A stretch of 64,000 nucleotides of DNA from the NCBI GenBank assembly GCA_038087015.1, contig JASBNA010000084.1:62001-126000 (forward strand), given 5' to 3'. The stretch is from Cerrena zonata. Its lineage: Eukaryota > Basidiomycota > Agaricomycetes > Polyporales > Cerrenaceae. The notes under the pieces were generated by a model. It worked only from the letters and a program-made list of their open reading frames with translations. It did no database searches and was not told the DNA's origin. This document shows, piece after piece, positions 12,065 to 23,332 of this stretch. How positions within the stretch are numbered: position 1 is the first letter of the stretch; each line of letters begins with the position of its first letter. Made by a program: the position numbers and the translations under genes.

Positions 12065-13379
12065 TCACAATTCGCTACTTAACATAAACCTTTCCCTCGT
12101 CGCAACAGGTTCTCCCGGGTTGATCTGAATCGCCCTCCAAAATATTGCAGCATGGAAGAGAGGCATACCATATTCTGCCATCATTTCGACAAACTCTTCC
12201 CTTTGCATGCCCGAGGATTGACGGGCAATGAGATACATTGAATGGAGGCAGCAGATCGTGGAAGGCATATAGCCCAGTAAGTCCACTAACGAGTCTGCAA
12301 ACCCCCCGAGGCAAGGGACAACTTCCACACCTTTGGGGCAGGTCGTGTAAGTGCGGATTATATTTCCGCCGATGTCTCTGACATGCATGACAGGAAGGTC
12401 TAAAAATAGATCTATCAGCTTCTGAGCCTCTCTATGAGAGCGAGACGCAACGCCTACCGTTTGAGGTGTTCCCTTCTTTCAATAGTCTTGTTACCCATGT
12501 CGGGATGGTCAGAATACGCTCCGATTGAGCAGGGGGAGGAGGAGAGGGTTCAGGAGGTAAAGTTGGATTCTCTTCATCGGAATCTGAGTCATCGCTAACG
12601 ACCACAACAGGACGTCCAGCGGATGTCATCGGCTCACTCGGGGGCACGATCGGCTTGGCGTGCTTGACAGGAACGATGCGCTGAACGAGTTTTGGACGTA
12701 CATATTCAACCGGGTTATGAATACCAGGAGCGCCGCAGGATGGACCAAGGCATAAATAGACGAGCGTGTTGACGAAGCTCTGTGCCCTCTGGACGAAGGT
12801 TCGAGGGAACCGGAAGTGCTGTACATATGGATTGGCCTCATCCCTACATACTGGTGAGTAAGAACATTGAACAAAACCATGATAGACGGACTTACCAAGA
12901 AAAGAACACAACGCGCTTGCGAGAGATGCCGAAAAAGCCACCATAGAAGCTGGTGTTTGCATCATCTTCGAAGAGGTTGCATGCAACCACGCTCGTCATG
13001 AACGCGAAGGCGACTTGTTGCTCCGACCTCTTTTCCATCACTTCCGCAATGGCCTGCAGCTGCCATGCCCTCTCGGCATCTTCTTCGGAGCGACAGTAAA
13101 TGTAGATGGGGAAGCACGGGCCCCCATACTTTGCAGATGGGATGTACGACGGCCATCTAGTATGTCAGGAATATGTATTTTATTTTTTAACATTAAACAG
13201 AATTTTTGACGTACTCATTTAAGGTATGGATACCTGCGTCGGGTCCTCCCAGCACAACAAAGCATGCATCCGAATCCACAGCTGAAACTCGAGGCATAAT
13301 CGCAGCTTCACCTAGAGGTGCCGATGATAAGATGGAGATCGAGTCCTTCGCTGATGATAACAGCTGAAGCAGCACCATC
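12065..13379 (-). CDS. KDZ cargo protein 3, RNase H1 N-terminal-like domain (tentative)
   Basis: Four exons join in frame, from the ATG at 13,379 to the TGA at 12,065. Near residues 35-80 the spliced protein reads CFVVLGGPDAGIHTL, a tryptophan, then YGGPCFPIYIYCRSEEDAERAW. That layout (FVV-G--GI---W---GG-CF---SEEDAE-AW) resembles the small hybrid-binding domain at the start of RNase H1 and of caulimovirus protein VI. The middle carries FYGGFFGISRKRVVFFSW and an acidic serine stretch (SDDSDSDEEN) with a proline run. The rest is unrecognised. It is divergent from the transposase, with only 93 bp between the two ATGs, so both genes probably share a promoter. A role in handling DNA or RNA during transposition is inference. 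Confidence 0.55.
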
Positions 13380-13472
13380 AAAATTGTCGATCGCGAGCTC
13401 GATCACCGTCGATCACCATCTCCCAAAGTAACTAGTGAGCCTTTCAATGTCTGTATATGTACGTTTACACTT
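13380..13472. promoter_or_regulatory. Shared divergent promoter inside the KDZ element
   Basis: These 93 bp separate the ATG of cargo gene 3 (minus) from that of the transposase (plus). They include two GATCACC repeats (GATCACCGTCGATCACCATC). Nothing else can serve as 5' flank for either gene, apart from transcribed leader. Confidence 0.5.
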
Positions 13473-16400
13473 ATGCCTAAAGTTAGGACGAGACTCCCTC
13501 GCGGAGGGGTCAGCCAACAAGTCCGTCGAACAGTATTTTCGGATCCTTCGCAGCATCCTCCCGCCGCCTCAAGCTCTTCGCGCGCATGGAGTTCGAGAAC
13601 TACTACAGTTCTTGGACCGAAGGCGCGTGAACAGGAAATACGGGATTCCGATATATTGATGAGAGAGCAGCTTCAAAGTAAGTTTATTGTATTCAAATAT
13701 TCGAGCCTGTCTACTAATAATGCTAATACTATACTTACCAGACATGGATGCTCCATCCCGCCAGTTACTCCAAGACCTTCAACAGACGGCGGGAGTTCCT
13801 ACGATGCATGATGCATATGCGGTTGACGATCATGACCCCATGACTCTCGACACATTCGATCAAGACGAGTCATGGTTTGATGATCCCGACGATGCAGCAT
13901 CCCCTCCTATTGCAGTAGACCTCGTTCAGGCTGCCCGTGATCTCCGAATACACTTGTAAGTTTCGGACCCTTTTCCTGGATTTTGCAAATTATATATTGA
14001 ATCTTATTATAGATTACAGGGACGTCGCAGAGTCGACAAGCGCACTTGGAAGACGCGTCGACAGCGCGAACTTCACGAGTGGGACCAATACATTGATCGG
14101 CTGACCGACTCTTACCTTCAGTGGAAGTACGACGCGCCAAACGAAAATGTCGAGCCAGACTCCGGCGAGTTGTATCCATACCCCATCGCTGTCATTGATA
14201 TCTTCACCATAGAGGAAGATATCACCATCTACCGACCGGCGACCAGTGACTGTGTTGCCATCGACCTCGCATGTCATGGCTTTCTCCCCAAGACACCTGT
14301 GAAGCCGGAGATTGCTATTGGGTTCCGCACCCTTGAACTCTTCCATCGAATCCGTCTTCGCAAGGCATCTTTGAGTGTGGAAGCATTCACGAGGGTCATG
14401 TGTGATTACTATGAGGTAGTTTTATCCGACCGTCTCTACATTGTTGTTTTTACTAACATCTTTTCTTTGTCAGATACCGTTCCGAAGATATTTGCGAACG
14501 GTTCTCGCTGAAACATACGAAGTATATGTCCGTATTCTCAATACTGTTCAAGCTCGTCTCAGTAGTAAGCTCGGGTGGGACACTCCTAATTGGAGAGTCG
14601 CTCATGCCTGTAGAGCATGCTGCTATAAGGTATTTTATTTATATTGATTGTGTATAGCATCCCTAATGTGCCTCAAGCTTGAAGGAGAACCTCAGATGCA
14701 GTACAGCCGCCTTTGGGCCCATGACGGCAACAATAGCTTGAAGCGAGTCCTACCTTTTGGAAACCGCGTGGCTGCTGACACCCGTGTCCTCGAGAATAGT
14801 GATTATTTCCTGTCTCGCTCGTTTGTGGATCGCTTCGCGAACGAAGTCAAGTCAACTCCTTCGAACGCTAGGCACCGAGAGATCCGAACTGCTGGCCATG
14901 ATTCCGAAGGTGAAGACGGATCCGATTCTGAAGGTGAAGAAAACGAAGAGATGGCCCGGGAAGGGGACCCGACTGATGGTGCTGTCAATGCATCAGAAAG
15001 TGGCGTCGATCAATGCACGAAGAACTGGAAGGCTGCCGCTTCTGACGACAAAAAGCGAAGCTGGGCCATCTTTGATGAGACGGGTATATATGCGAGTGCA
15101 TGTCGTCATGGATTTATTCTCTGGATCTGTGACATGGTTCGCAGTGGTGAATTGTAAGTTTTATACTTACACTTTTATATTTGAATATCTCATCTGAACA
15201 CTCTCATAGGGCAAAGTACCCATTATCTATTCTTGCGATGGCATTGAAGGTCCTCCCTCCTTGCTCGGTGAGTGGTATGGACATCAATTGCGGCTTTGAG
15301 ATCACCGCCGGTAACTCGAGCCTTTCCCAGAAGATCAGGGAGCAGTCTCACAAGTTCGTTGTCAATGCGTTCCACGGCTACTCGCACAATTACCAATGCC
15401 AAAGCAAGAACCATCCAACCGTTGTCCCTGGGGTTGGCATTGAAGACTTCGAAACCATGGAACGAATCTTCGGCGCCTCAAATGCTCTCGCCACCATTAT
15501 CCGACATACTTCCCCCTACCGCCGTCGACTCATTATCGACGCCTTCTTTCGTCAATGGGATGAAGACAAACTCGAAAACCTTGGTACTTTCATCCTCAAT
15601 AACTACAAGCAAGCTCTTGCCACCCTCCATCGTGATGTCCCTGCCTTTGAAGATTCCATGCGCAAGTTCAACCTTACTGACGCCGACCTGGACCGCTGGG
15701 AAAAGGAGGAAGCCGAATTCTTTGCACAGCTTGGAAAGGAACCCGAGAGCAACACACTCCAGGTGGAGTATGTTGAACTCCTCCAGGCTCTCCAGGCGGC
15801 TCGGACCGAGAGGACGAATGCAGATACTTCATACTATGGCCGGCTCAGCGACTCTGCTTTCGCTCAAGAGACACCGGAATCTATTCAAGCGGGCTACTCG
15901 CAGGCTACGTCTGCCACAAACAAGGTCGAGGCGCGTCGTCGGTTGGCTCGTGAACGTTACGAGCTTGCACACAGTGATGTGGTCCAGATGGAAATTCGTC
16001 TGGGCATTGCACGTCGATGGGAACCGATAGATCCCGAGTATCGGGATACTCTCAAGTACATGAGGGATCGTAAGTACCATCGAGCCCTCGACAAGCTTCA
16101 TCAGCTTGTAGTTAAACGATTGTTTGAACTCCATCGGATGAACCTGTCTGGCACTGGTATGTCGTTTTATTTATTTTGTTCTGTTCAACCTCTAAACGAT
16201 CTTATTTTTTAAGGATACAAACTTCGTACACACATGGCCAAGTCGTTACAGACACGGAGCAAGACTATTCGACGGGCTATTTCTGCGTACAACTCTGCCG
16301 CCGCCGCCATGACACCTCCACGCCCCCCTCTCGATTGGTCAAATGTCTCACACTATGGTCTTATCGAGCAGTATTCAATGCTCAAAGCGACGAACACTGA

Positions 16401-16896
16401 TCTCAGTGACAGACAGTGGTCGCTACCTATCTACCGCGAGATCCTGAAGTGTCGACGCCGTATCGCACGTGCCAAAGAAGAAATCGTCCGCTGTAACATC
16501 GAGACACGTCGTCTACATACAAGCATTTACGACGATACTTCTCATTTCAAGAAGGTTGCTCGGGAGCTTAAGGGTGACAACGACCGTATGTATGATGCTG
16601 TCAGGAGCTTCGCGAGGCGTCGAAATGGAGTTCATAAATCACTCCTCAAAAGGGTTCGGCAGATCCATGCACTTGTCGGCTTTACGGGGGACGCGTCGAG
16701 GGGTATACGAGTTGGCCGTGAGAATCCGGATACCGGTGACCCAGATGACCATGAGAACGAGGCTAGTTCCACTGGGTTAGCCTCTCTGAACAATGCTGAC
16801 ACTGAAGAAAGTGATGAGGAGGACTTGGAGAGTGATGATGAGTTTCACGATGACCTGGGAGGCATGGAGAACTTCATAACTACTATTTGTGATTAA
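13473..16896 (+). CDS. KDZ-family transposase
   Basis: Seven exons (13473-13677, 13742-13955, 14013-14415, 14474-14629, 14678-15153, 15210-16156, 16214-16896) join in frame, giving about 1,030 residues. The second to fifth exons hold the N-terminal module with HACRACCYK, LEGEP and DGNNSLKR, typical of the cysteine cluster found with these enzymes. The RNase H-fold core follows: WAIFDETGIYASACRHGF, SGMDINCGFE, NAFHGYSHNYQCQ, EDFETMERIFGASN and DAFFRQWDEDK. The aspartates in FDETG and GMDIN and a glutamate in the EDFETME region fit the expected acidic triad. The C-terminus is helical with an acidic end (ESDEEDLESDDEF). No stop or frameshift breaks it, so it may be active. Confidence 0.9.
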
Positions 16897-17065
16897 TGTC
16901 TATACTATTATTATTTTCACTCCCTTGCGCTGCACTTGCTAGACATGTAAAGTATATATTGGAAAACTAAATATGTACAAGAATTCAATAGAGTAAATAA
17001 GAGGATGGGGCTTTCCAGTGAATAACCTATCATTTAGAACGAGTCAGAAACGAGGGAGTATGGAG

Positions 17066-17405
17066 AAGCGCCGGCGTCGAGCCTCCCTTGGGCGATGAGG
17101 AGAGGAAAACGCCGCTGATGGCAGGCGGGAAGGGAGGGAGGAGGGAACGACACCACACGTGGGGCACGGTCGGGCCTGGACCTCTGATCCGATCTGATAT
17201 GTTTAATCTTATGTTTTGAACTCATCGGATCTCCTCAGGATCGTTCACAACAGTGCTTGAAGACGATTACTATAGAAGGGAATAGATTTGCTTTCTCAAG
17301 AGATATCCCGAGTATGCATGTAGAGGGGTACGAGGGGCCTAAGTAGCCTGTTTGATATCACGATTGATAAGGCTTATTAGATAGGTGATGTGTGAGGTCC
17401 AGGTG
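17066..17405 (-). repeat. KDZ terminal inverted repeat, right
   Basis: Inverted copy of 6,491-6,830, 340 bp, ending GGTCCAGGTG. The sequence between the transposase stop and this repeat (16,897-17,065) holds no gene. Confidence 0.93.
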
Positions 17406-17413
17406 AAATGCTG
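17406..17413. repeat. Target-site duplication, right copy (AAATGCTG)
   Basis: Identical to 6,483-6,490 and directly abutting the right inverted repeat. Confidence 0.9.
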
Positions 17414-18457
17414 TCAAGGTAAGACCAGCACTTGCCTAATTTGGGATATTGATCATTTACTCGGACTGTCAGCGTGAGAAAACTCACAGTCCAACCCGTT
17501 TGCATGATACCCATCCCATGGTACATCGGCATGGAGTGACAAGCTAGTCGTTTCCCAGTCAAGTCGCGCTCTCCAAGGTCTACGTGATTCAAGTAAGGAT
17601 CAGCGGATGTATGTAGCTCGATCAAGAACTTACACGGAACTATGCCGAGAAGGAAATATCTATAATGGGACCACACAATTGGCTTGGGGAATGCCGTTGA
17701 GCCTATCAAAATATTGAGAACAACGTCGAAAGCTGCGTATTCCGGGATTTACCTGAAGAATGCATGATGACTGCGGGATCATTCCAATCAGGCTTAAAGT
17801 GTGGGAGAGGCTCGAAACCTTCATCTGAGCCTCCGTCGAACAATGACTCAAATGCAGGAATTGTCTCGATGACAGGGAGAGAACTCTCAGTACTTTGCAT
17901 AATTTTCAAAGAAGCTGCTGCTAGCTCTTGCAACGAGCTCTCCGGACACACAAAGACATGTTCCGTCCCGGTCTTGGTTAGCAAGTGCGCGACAGCAGGA
18001 GCAGAATTGCGGGGTGAGATGGGAAACACGGTGTGGCCAGCTCGAATTATTCCCGCCATAAGCGTAAAGTATGTGATGGTATCTGGGCTCAGTAACTTAT
18101 CAATAAAGTCTTTATAAAATGGTAATATTCGAAACATTCACCTGTTGATGCAAGGATTGCGAACGTTTGAGGCTCCAAACGCATTGGGGCTGTGTCTCCC
18201 GCGAGGTCCCGAACAATACGCCCAGCTCTATGAACGGCGCGTGTGCCTTCAGGCCAGTAAATCACGATCGGTTTGCGCTCTTCATCAGAGTAGACAAACA
18301 AAGGGTGATTGGGAGAACGGGTTTGGTGCCAGTCATAGATCTCTGGCATAGACAGCGAGCCATCTAATGGCGGTTGCTTGAAGGTAGTAGTACTCAAGCA
18401 TTGTGTCTTTGGGAGTGGTTCGAAAGGGATAACGTTGAAGTCGTTGGGATGAGGCAT
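17406..18457 (-). pseudogene. NRPS-like A-T-R reductase, N-terminal part, separated by transposon
   Basis: The start is the ATG at 18,457 (MPHPNDFNVIPFEPLP). The visible part is the front of an adenylation domain: PQTFAILASTGE, then TYFTLMAGIIRAGHTVFPIS, PRNSAPAVAHLL, the split core motif VIMHSSG plus STAFPKPIVWSH, and LACHSMPMYHGMGIMQTGW. The last exon begins at 17,435 and is cut 30 bases later by the KDZ element. The downstream part of the same gene continues at 6,482 on the same strand, so both pieces are one gene. The acid substrate cannot be told from the sequence. A truncated protein from this half would lack the carrier and reductase domains. Confidence 0.85.
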
Positions 18458-19510
18458 TGTCACGAAATGTAACTCAGAGACACCCGCACTACGCAAGGAC
18501 TCAGATATTTAAGTACACTCTCGAGGTAAAGGATCAGATGACAAGAGTAACGAGATCATGTCACGTTTAGTAAGTTCAAGTTTTGTAGTGGGGAAGCGAC
18601 CAATGTTTGGAAACCGAAGACAGGGTCGAAACTTTAAGTGTTTCTTCCGATAGCGGTCATTGGACGTGAAGATGTACAGTGTTCGCGATAGGTATGGAGG
18701 GCAAGGGTCATCATCAGAGGTGCGTGACATATATGACAATGCTTTAACAACACACTTCCGGGCTCGTCGCTATCGGATGCGGTTGAGAAGACGCTCTAGA
18801 GTGAAATGAATGAGGTTTGAGATATAAATAACGATGTATACGGACCTCGGACACTGTGATCCTATCCAGATATAGAATTCATATTCATATTCGTGTGCAA
18901 TGTGGACAGATGGATAGGCGGCGATCCACTTCAACTTTTGAGGAAGGTCAACGTGGTCTACCAGGAATCTGCGGCTCTTGGCATCAAGGGTTTCAGAGAA
19001 TAACTTGAAGAGCTGCTTACTTTTAGTACCCGGTCTTTCCGGACCAGAAACCGTGAGCAGAAAGGAATGACGAGACCTATAGACGGAAACCCCTAGAAAT
19101 CTCTCGGGAAGTTGGTGGCACAGAAAACTGCAGGCAGCCCTCTTCTGCTAAGTTAGGGAGTTTATTTCTGGCTAGGGAAGTCGGGCTCAGTATTCCCATT
19201 CAACTACGGATGATCGAGATACATCATAGTAGTTTCAACTTTTAGCAATCAGCGTTGAGTAAGTAATCTTCATTGTCGTCTTCGACTTAGGGCCGGGGTC
19301 GAAGTATGACTCGGGAACTCTATATTGTTAGACAAGAGCAGGGGCATGCTTCAGATGCCATCAGCTAGCGTGAACGCGTATATAGACGGAATAAATATCT
19401 AGAACATATTATCCACCATTTGCATCGAGCATAAGCACAAGCACTTGAAGTTGTTAAGTAAACGCATACGATCATTTATCTCCGAAACGTAAGTTTCCAC
19501 CAAAGAGTCT
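18458..19510. other. Intergenic, upstream of the reductase gene
   Basis: Contains the presumed promoter of the reductase gene and the 3' flank of the glutamine synthetase-like gene. Short open frames show no family motifs. Confidence 0.45.
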
Positions 19511-21031
19511 CTAGTAAAATTCAACGAGCCTTGTCAACAATTGATCATCATCTTCGCCTTCAGGGTTTAACGCCTCTTCGAGTTTCTCGCTCACAGCAAG
19601 AAAAGCGTCCACCAAATCTCCGCCGAGGGTAGAGACCAGAATTTGGTCCCTTTGCAGGTTTTCTCTTGCTTCCTTTGCACTTGATGGTAGCCTCTTCGTA
19701 ATACCTGCCTCTCGTCTCCCAGCATCGGACATCTCGGCAGCGCTGCTTTCTTTCAGGTCCTGCATCTCCAACTTCTTCTTTCCGCTGATACCGATCATGC
19801 CTGCTGCGAGAACTGCCGCAAGTGCAAGATAAGGGTTCGCCGTTCCATCGATAAACCTCAATTCGAAGTTACGTGATGCAGGAGAGGCGGCGTTCGTAAG
19901 CCGAACAGGGGCTTCACGGTTCTCCGTTCCATAGCTGACATAGGTTCCACCACTCCAAACCCCATCGGCAACTCGCTTGTACGAGGCAGGGGTTGGTAGT
20001 GTCAACGCAGCAATAGCAGAAAGATGATCTAAAATTCCAGCTAGGAATGCCTCTTCGTAGTTAGACAGCTGGTTCGGAATCTTAGTACCGAGGTTTGGGG
20101 GGTTGTGAACTGATATGTGAGCGTGGGTTGAGGAGCCTGCGCTGTACATAAACGGACGAGGAGCAAAAGTAGCGTGTAGTCCAAACGACGCAGCCGTGTG
20201 GGTGATGACCTCTCGAGTGAGAACCAGTGCATCGGCTGCTGCGAGGGGAGTGAGGGGGTTCGAGACAACTTCGTACTGTCCAGGTGCTGCTTCTGCATGG
20301 TACATTTGAAGGGGGATTCCTGATGCCTTCAAAGCCTGTGCGATCGCATGCATGCAGCGCGATTCGGGAGATGAGCGAAGTATTGCAGCGGAAGCAGACC
20401 ATTGGTGGACGTTAGAAGGTGTAACTGGGGAAGTCGACTTGAGCAGAATGAATTCTGACTCAAATCCTATAAGGAAAGACGCGGAATGTTTCGTCTCGAG
20501 TTCTCTAAAAAATAGAGATAAGCATGACTTTTTAAGATAATATCGATTTACTAACCTCTCCAAGCCACACAGTACTGTTCTAGGGCAGAGATTGACTCTT
20601 ACACCGTTGGTTGGGTTTGCGGCCTTTTCCTGGAAATAACCGAAAAGTGCACCAACGGGTTTATCGCCCTCACCAACACCATGCAAAACACGGAACGAGG
20701 AGGTATCGAGCGTATACAGGTATTCACCGATGCCAGTGAATCCGTTCGCTGTCATAAGATATACCAGTCCGAGTCCGACTTTTCCTATGCCCACTGCGGG
20801 ACGTTTCGATCGCAGTAATGCTTTGAAGTGATCAACAGGAATCACTCGACATCGCCGAGTATTTCCAAGGTCAACCCAGTATAGATAGACATATTCTATA
20901 ATCAAACGCAATCCAGCTACGAGGAAATAGCATAAATACTGATGCGTACCTATTTGGCTAAGAGCATTTTCGTCCCAGGAGGACGACTTTAATGCCGTAG
21001 GTGTATATTCTATCCCAAATGTGTCGTCCAT
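19511..21031 (-). CDS. Glutamine synthetase-like protein (GSI/FluG type)
   Basis: Three exons from the ATG at 21,031 (MDDTFGIEY) to the stop at 19,511, about 470 residues after splicing of introns near 20,896-20,948 and 20,510-20,560. The front has WVDLGNTRRCRVIPV and a long beta-grasp-like region. The catalytic barrel shows GFESEFILL (metal-binding glutamates), YHAEAAPGQYEV, STHAHISVHNP, the NREAPVRL segment and NFELRFIDGTANPYLALA. These motifs mark a class I glutamine synthetase fold like that of the C-terminal half of fungal FluG, rather than the class II enzyme used for bulk ammonia assimilation. Related proteins ligate glutamate to amines, but the amine here is unknown. No amidohydrolase half is present. 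Confidence 0.85.
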   Translation of the reverse strand: MDDTFGIEYTPTALKSSSWDENALSQIGTHQYLCYFLVAGLRLIIEYVYLYWVDLGNTRRCRVIPVDHFKALLRSKRPAVGIGKVGLGLVYLMTANGFTGIGEYLYTLDTSSFRVLHGVGEGDKPVGALFGYFQEKAANPTNGVRVNLCPRTVLCGLERLVNRYYLKKSCLSLFFRELETKHSASFLIGFESEFILLKSTSPVTPSNVHQWSASAAILRSSPESRCMHAIAQALKASGIPLQMYHAEAAPGQYEVVSNPLTPLAAADALVLTREVITHTAASFGLHATFAPRPFMYSAGSSTHAHISVHNPPNLGTKIPNQLSNYEEAFLAGILDHLSAIAALTLPTPASYKRVADGVWSGGTYVSYGTENREAPVRLTNAASPASRNFELRFIDGTANPYLALAAVLAAGMIGISGKKKLEMQDLKESSAAEMSDAGRREAGITKRLPSSAKEARENLQRDQILVSTLGGDLVDAFLAVSEKLEEALNPEGEDDDQLLTRLVEFY

Positions 21032-22127
21032 GGCGCAAGAAATGCAGAGACATCATTTGGAACCGTCGGCGATTATATGCCATTGGGAGCGTGGCGTATT
21101 CATATCAGCTTCATCAATAGACCCTTAAGGCTTGAGAGAATAGTCTTCGGCGATTAGGAGATAGCATCAGTTGGTATTGCATTGTGACTCACATATGTTG
21201 GAATTTGAAGGTGGAAAAATATGACATGTGCGGTTTTAGGGAGAGAGGGAGAGTATGAAAGGAGCGACTATCTTCCTTTCTTGAGGTCTGCTAAGGAGAC
21301 TAGAGAGAGAGTGTGTGTGTACAGTTTGAATCGGAGAGTAACATTGATAGCTTGGTGAGTATAATATTGCAAACGGTATTATGACTACATAGAAATGGAT
21401 ATACTTAAGATCATTATCTGGATATTTGACATATAATGAACATATAATATTATGTAATGAACACGGTCACATGCACATTCAAGCGCCGACGCGTGTGTAC
21501 TAGTGAAAAGCGGCGCCGGGCGCACATATCCGACCCCCAAATATTCTGTGTTCAGCTACCCACTTAACAGCCCGCCCAATACATATCTTTTTATACTTAA
21601 GTTATTCTCGTGCCCTCTCACCCATCGTTGTCGAGTAATAGACGTTCGTTAACTCCACAACCAAAAAAACGTTGTACCTTACACATTGTTGTCACGTAAT
21701 AGACGCCCGTTCATTCCAAAAAAAAACATATCGTTGTACTTTAGCACCACAATCACTGCGAACGATGCTTACGTCTCTAGTAGTTCCAGTTATCAACGCT
21801 CGCATACACGCTACGACGCATTACTGACAGTACTCAACGTTGTAATTTTTTCTCAATCATCTGTAGTCACACCCTACATCGTCCTCACATATACCCCATA
21901 CTCACTCCTCTCTCCTTCCGTTGCTGCTCGTAGCTTTTAGCCTATGTTTCGCTTCATTTTTTCACTCTTCATCGTCGACTTTTCTCCACGTCAACCGTGT
22001 GCTTTTATCGAAGGGCGCTCTCGGACGCGTTCCTCAGGCCTCTGTTTGCCCCTCGTCGTGAACCGCCTACCTCAACCAAAGCATCTCCAGCCTACTTTAC
22101 ATCAAACGTATCCCCGCTAACGTTCCT
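21032..22127. other. Intergenic between divergent genes
   Basis: Holds the upstream flank of the synthetase gene, a small GAGA/GTGT simple repeat near 21,300-21,322, and a CT-rich leader toward the peptidase gene. An extra 5' exon of the peptidase gene could lie after 21,690 but cannot be defined. Confidence 0.4.
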
Positions 22128-23332
22128 ATGCGTGCAATTTTTACTACTCAAAACTTCGACTACTCTCACATCGGTGAGCCTTCGACCACTCGTTTGTCTG
22201 TTTGCACGCCTACTACTTATGTTTAGTCAACGCGTGTCGTTGCGTACAACTCTTCAACGCTCCACCCACTCCATCCGACGTTAACCATCCCTCTGTCAAC
22301 AATCATTTGGTGTTTGCTGCCGCGTGTGTTGACGGTAAACTATGGCCGAATGAATCGGTTTGTGCACAACACATACATTTTGCCATTTCTCCCCTCATCT
22401 CGCAGCTTGTAGGTCATTAGTATCTTGTTCTTAGATGGAAATTCTATACAACACGCTAAGTTCAAACAGTGCCTGCACCTTTGGCTGCAGTTCACCAACT
22501 TGCGTGTCCAATGGTCGAACGACTCTGGCGACGTTAGAGTCCGTTTCGGAGGCTCTTGTTGCTGGTCATACCTCGGAACTAACTCTCTGAATGCTCACCC
22601 CTCACAGCCTACCATGCAATTTCACAACATCGACGGTAGCAACCCTACTGTATCCATTGCTGAGCTACGTTCGATCTTGCACGAATGCGGCCATATGCTG
22701 GGTTTTATTCATGAGCACCAATCTCCGTCCAGAGTCGATGAGTTTACGTACAAGACTAAAGGTAACCGTTTTCTAACACGGGCCACGCACAACATACGAC
22801 CACTTTTTAGCTACCATTCGCTACTACGCCGATACCTGGTCACCCACCATCGTCTGGGACAACGTGCTGCGGGTCCACGCCGAACAGCACCTCGCTGCGT
22901 ACTCACCATTCGACGATATGTCAATCATGCTGTTCGCCCGTTCCTTTCATGTCGGCGTTTGGTAACTGACTTTTTCTGATCAGGTACGAAATACCCGCAT
23001 GCGTCAACACGCAGAGCAAGACCATACCCCGCCCCTCGCAGTTGTCGGCAATCGACAAGGCATATGCCACCTTGCTCTATCCATCCACTACTACATCACA
23101 TGAAGCCACTTTGCGGCACGCCCTACGTCTTGTTGGTGTCCCACTCGGCAGACAAAATATTATCATGGCTGCCAATGGACCGACAGAATTCCGCGCAAGA
23201 TTTAAAGAGTGGAACCGCGAGGCTCGCGCTACCCATGGCGAGAGGTACATGTCGACGGTTCCTTGTTCGCACACGTCTATTTCGCTAACCTGCTTTCTCC
23301 AGCTCTTGCTTCCATGCAATCAGTTTCATTAA
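22128..23332 (+). CDS. Metzincin-type zinc metallopeptidase, copy 1
   Basis: Exons 22128-22173, 22227-22357, 22413-22761 and later pieces join in frame. The product contains LFLDGNSIQHAKF, the zinc site HECGHMLGFIHEHQSP (HExxHxxGxxH with catalytic Glu) and, after splicing, the Met-turn-like SIMLYEI. These are the defining features of metzincins in the astacin/M12 or M10 group. No signal peptide is seen on the best start (MRAIFTTQNF), which is unusual for such peptidases; a missing 5' exon is possible. The last part (VGVPLGRQN, WNREAR) repeats in copy 2. The stop at 23,330-23,332 is uncertain because a GTACAT donor near 23,247 may end the last certain exon. Confidence 0.65.

Larger units (their letters stand above)
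6491..17405 (+). mobile_element. Complete KDZ-type DNA transposon, 10,915 bp
   Basis: The element starts CACCTGGACC and ends GGTCCAGGTG, with 340-bp inverted repeats at 6,491-6,830 and 17,066-17,405. An 8-bp duplication flanks it, a length reported for the Kyakuja-Dileera-Zisupton superfamily. Inside lie a KDZ transposase on the plus strand (13,473-16,896) and three genes on the minus strand (7,381-9,282; 10,237-11,205; 12,065-13,379). Joining the flanks at one copy of the duplication restores an open exon of the host reductase gene, reading TLTAF then KPKSPAI. Intact transposase, near-identical ends and clean duplication all suggest a recent insertion. Confidence 0.93.

Noticed and set aside
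7381..13379. TET/JBP dioxygenase expected with fungal KDZ elements
   Set aside because: No HxD...H iron-binding pattern was found in any of the three cargo proteins.
15272..16030. 252-codon frame overlapping the transposase
   Set aside because: Shifted-frame shadow of the well-supported KDZ catalytic exon.
18509..18739. 76-codon minus frame upstream of the reductase
   Set aside because: No family motif and it ends at the promoter of the reductase; likely chance.
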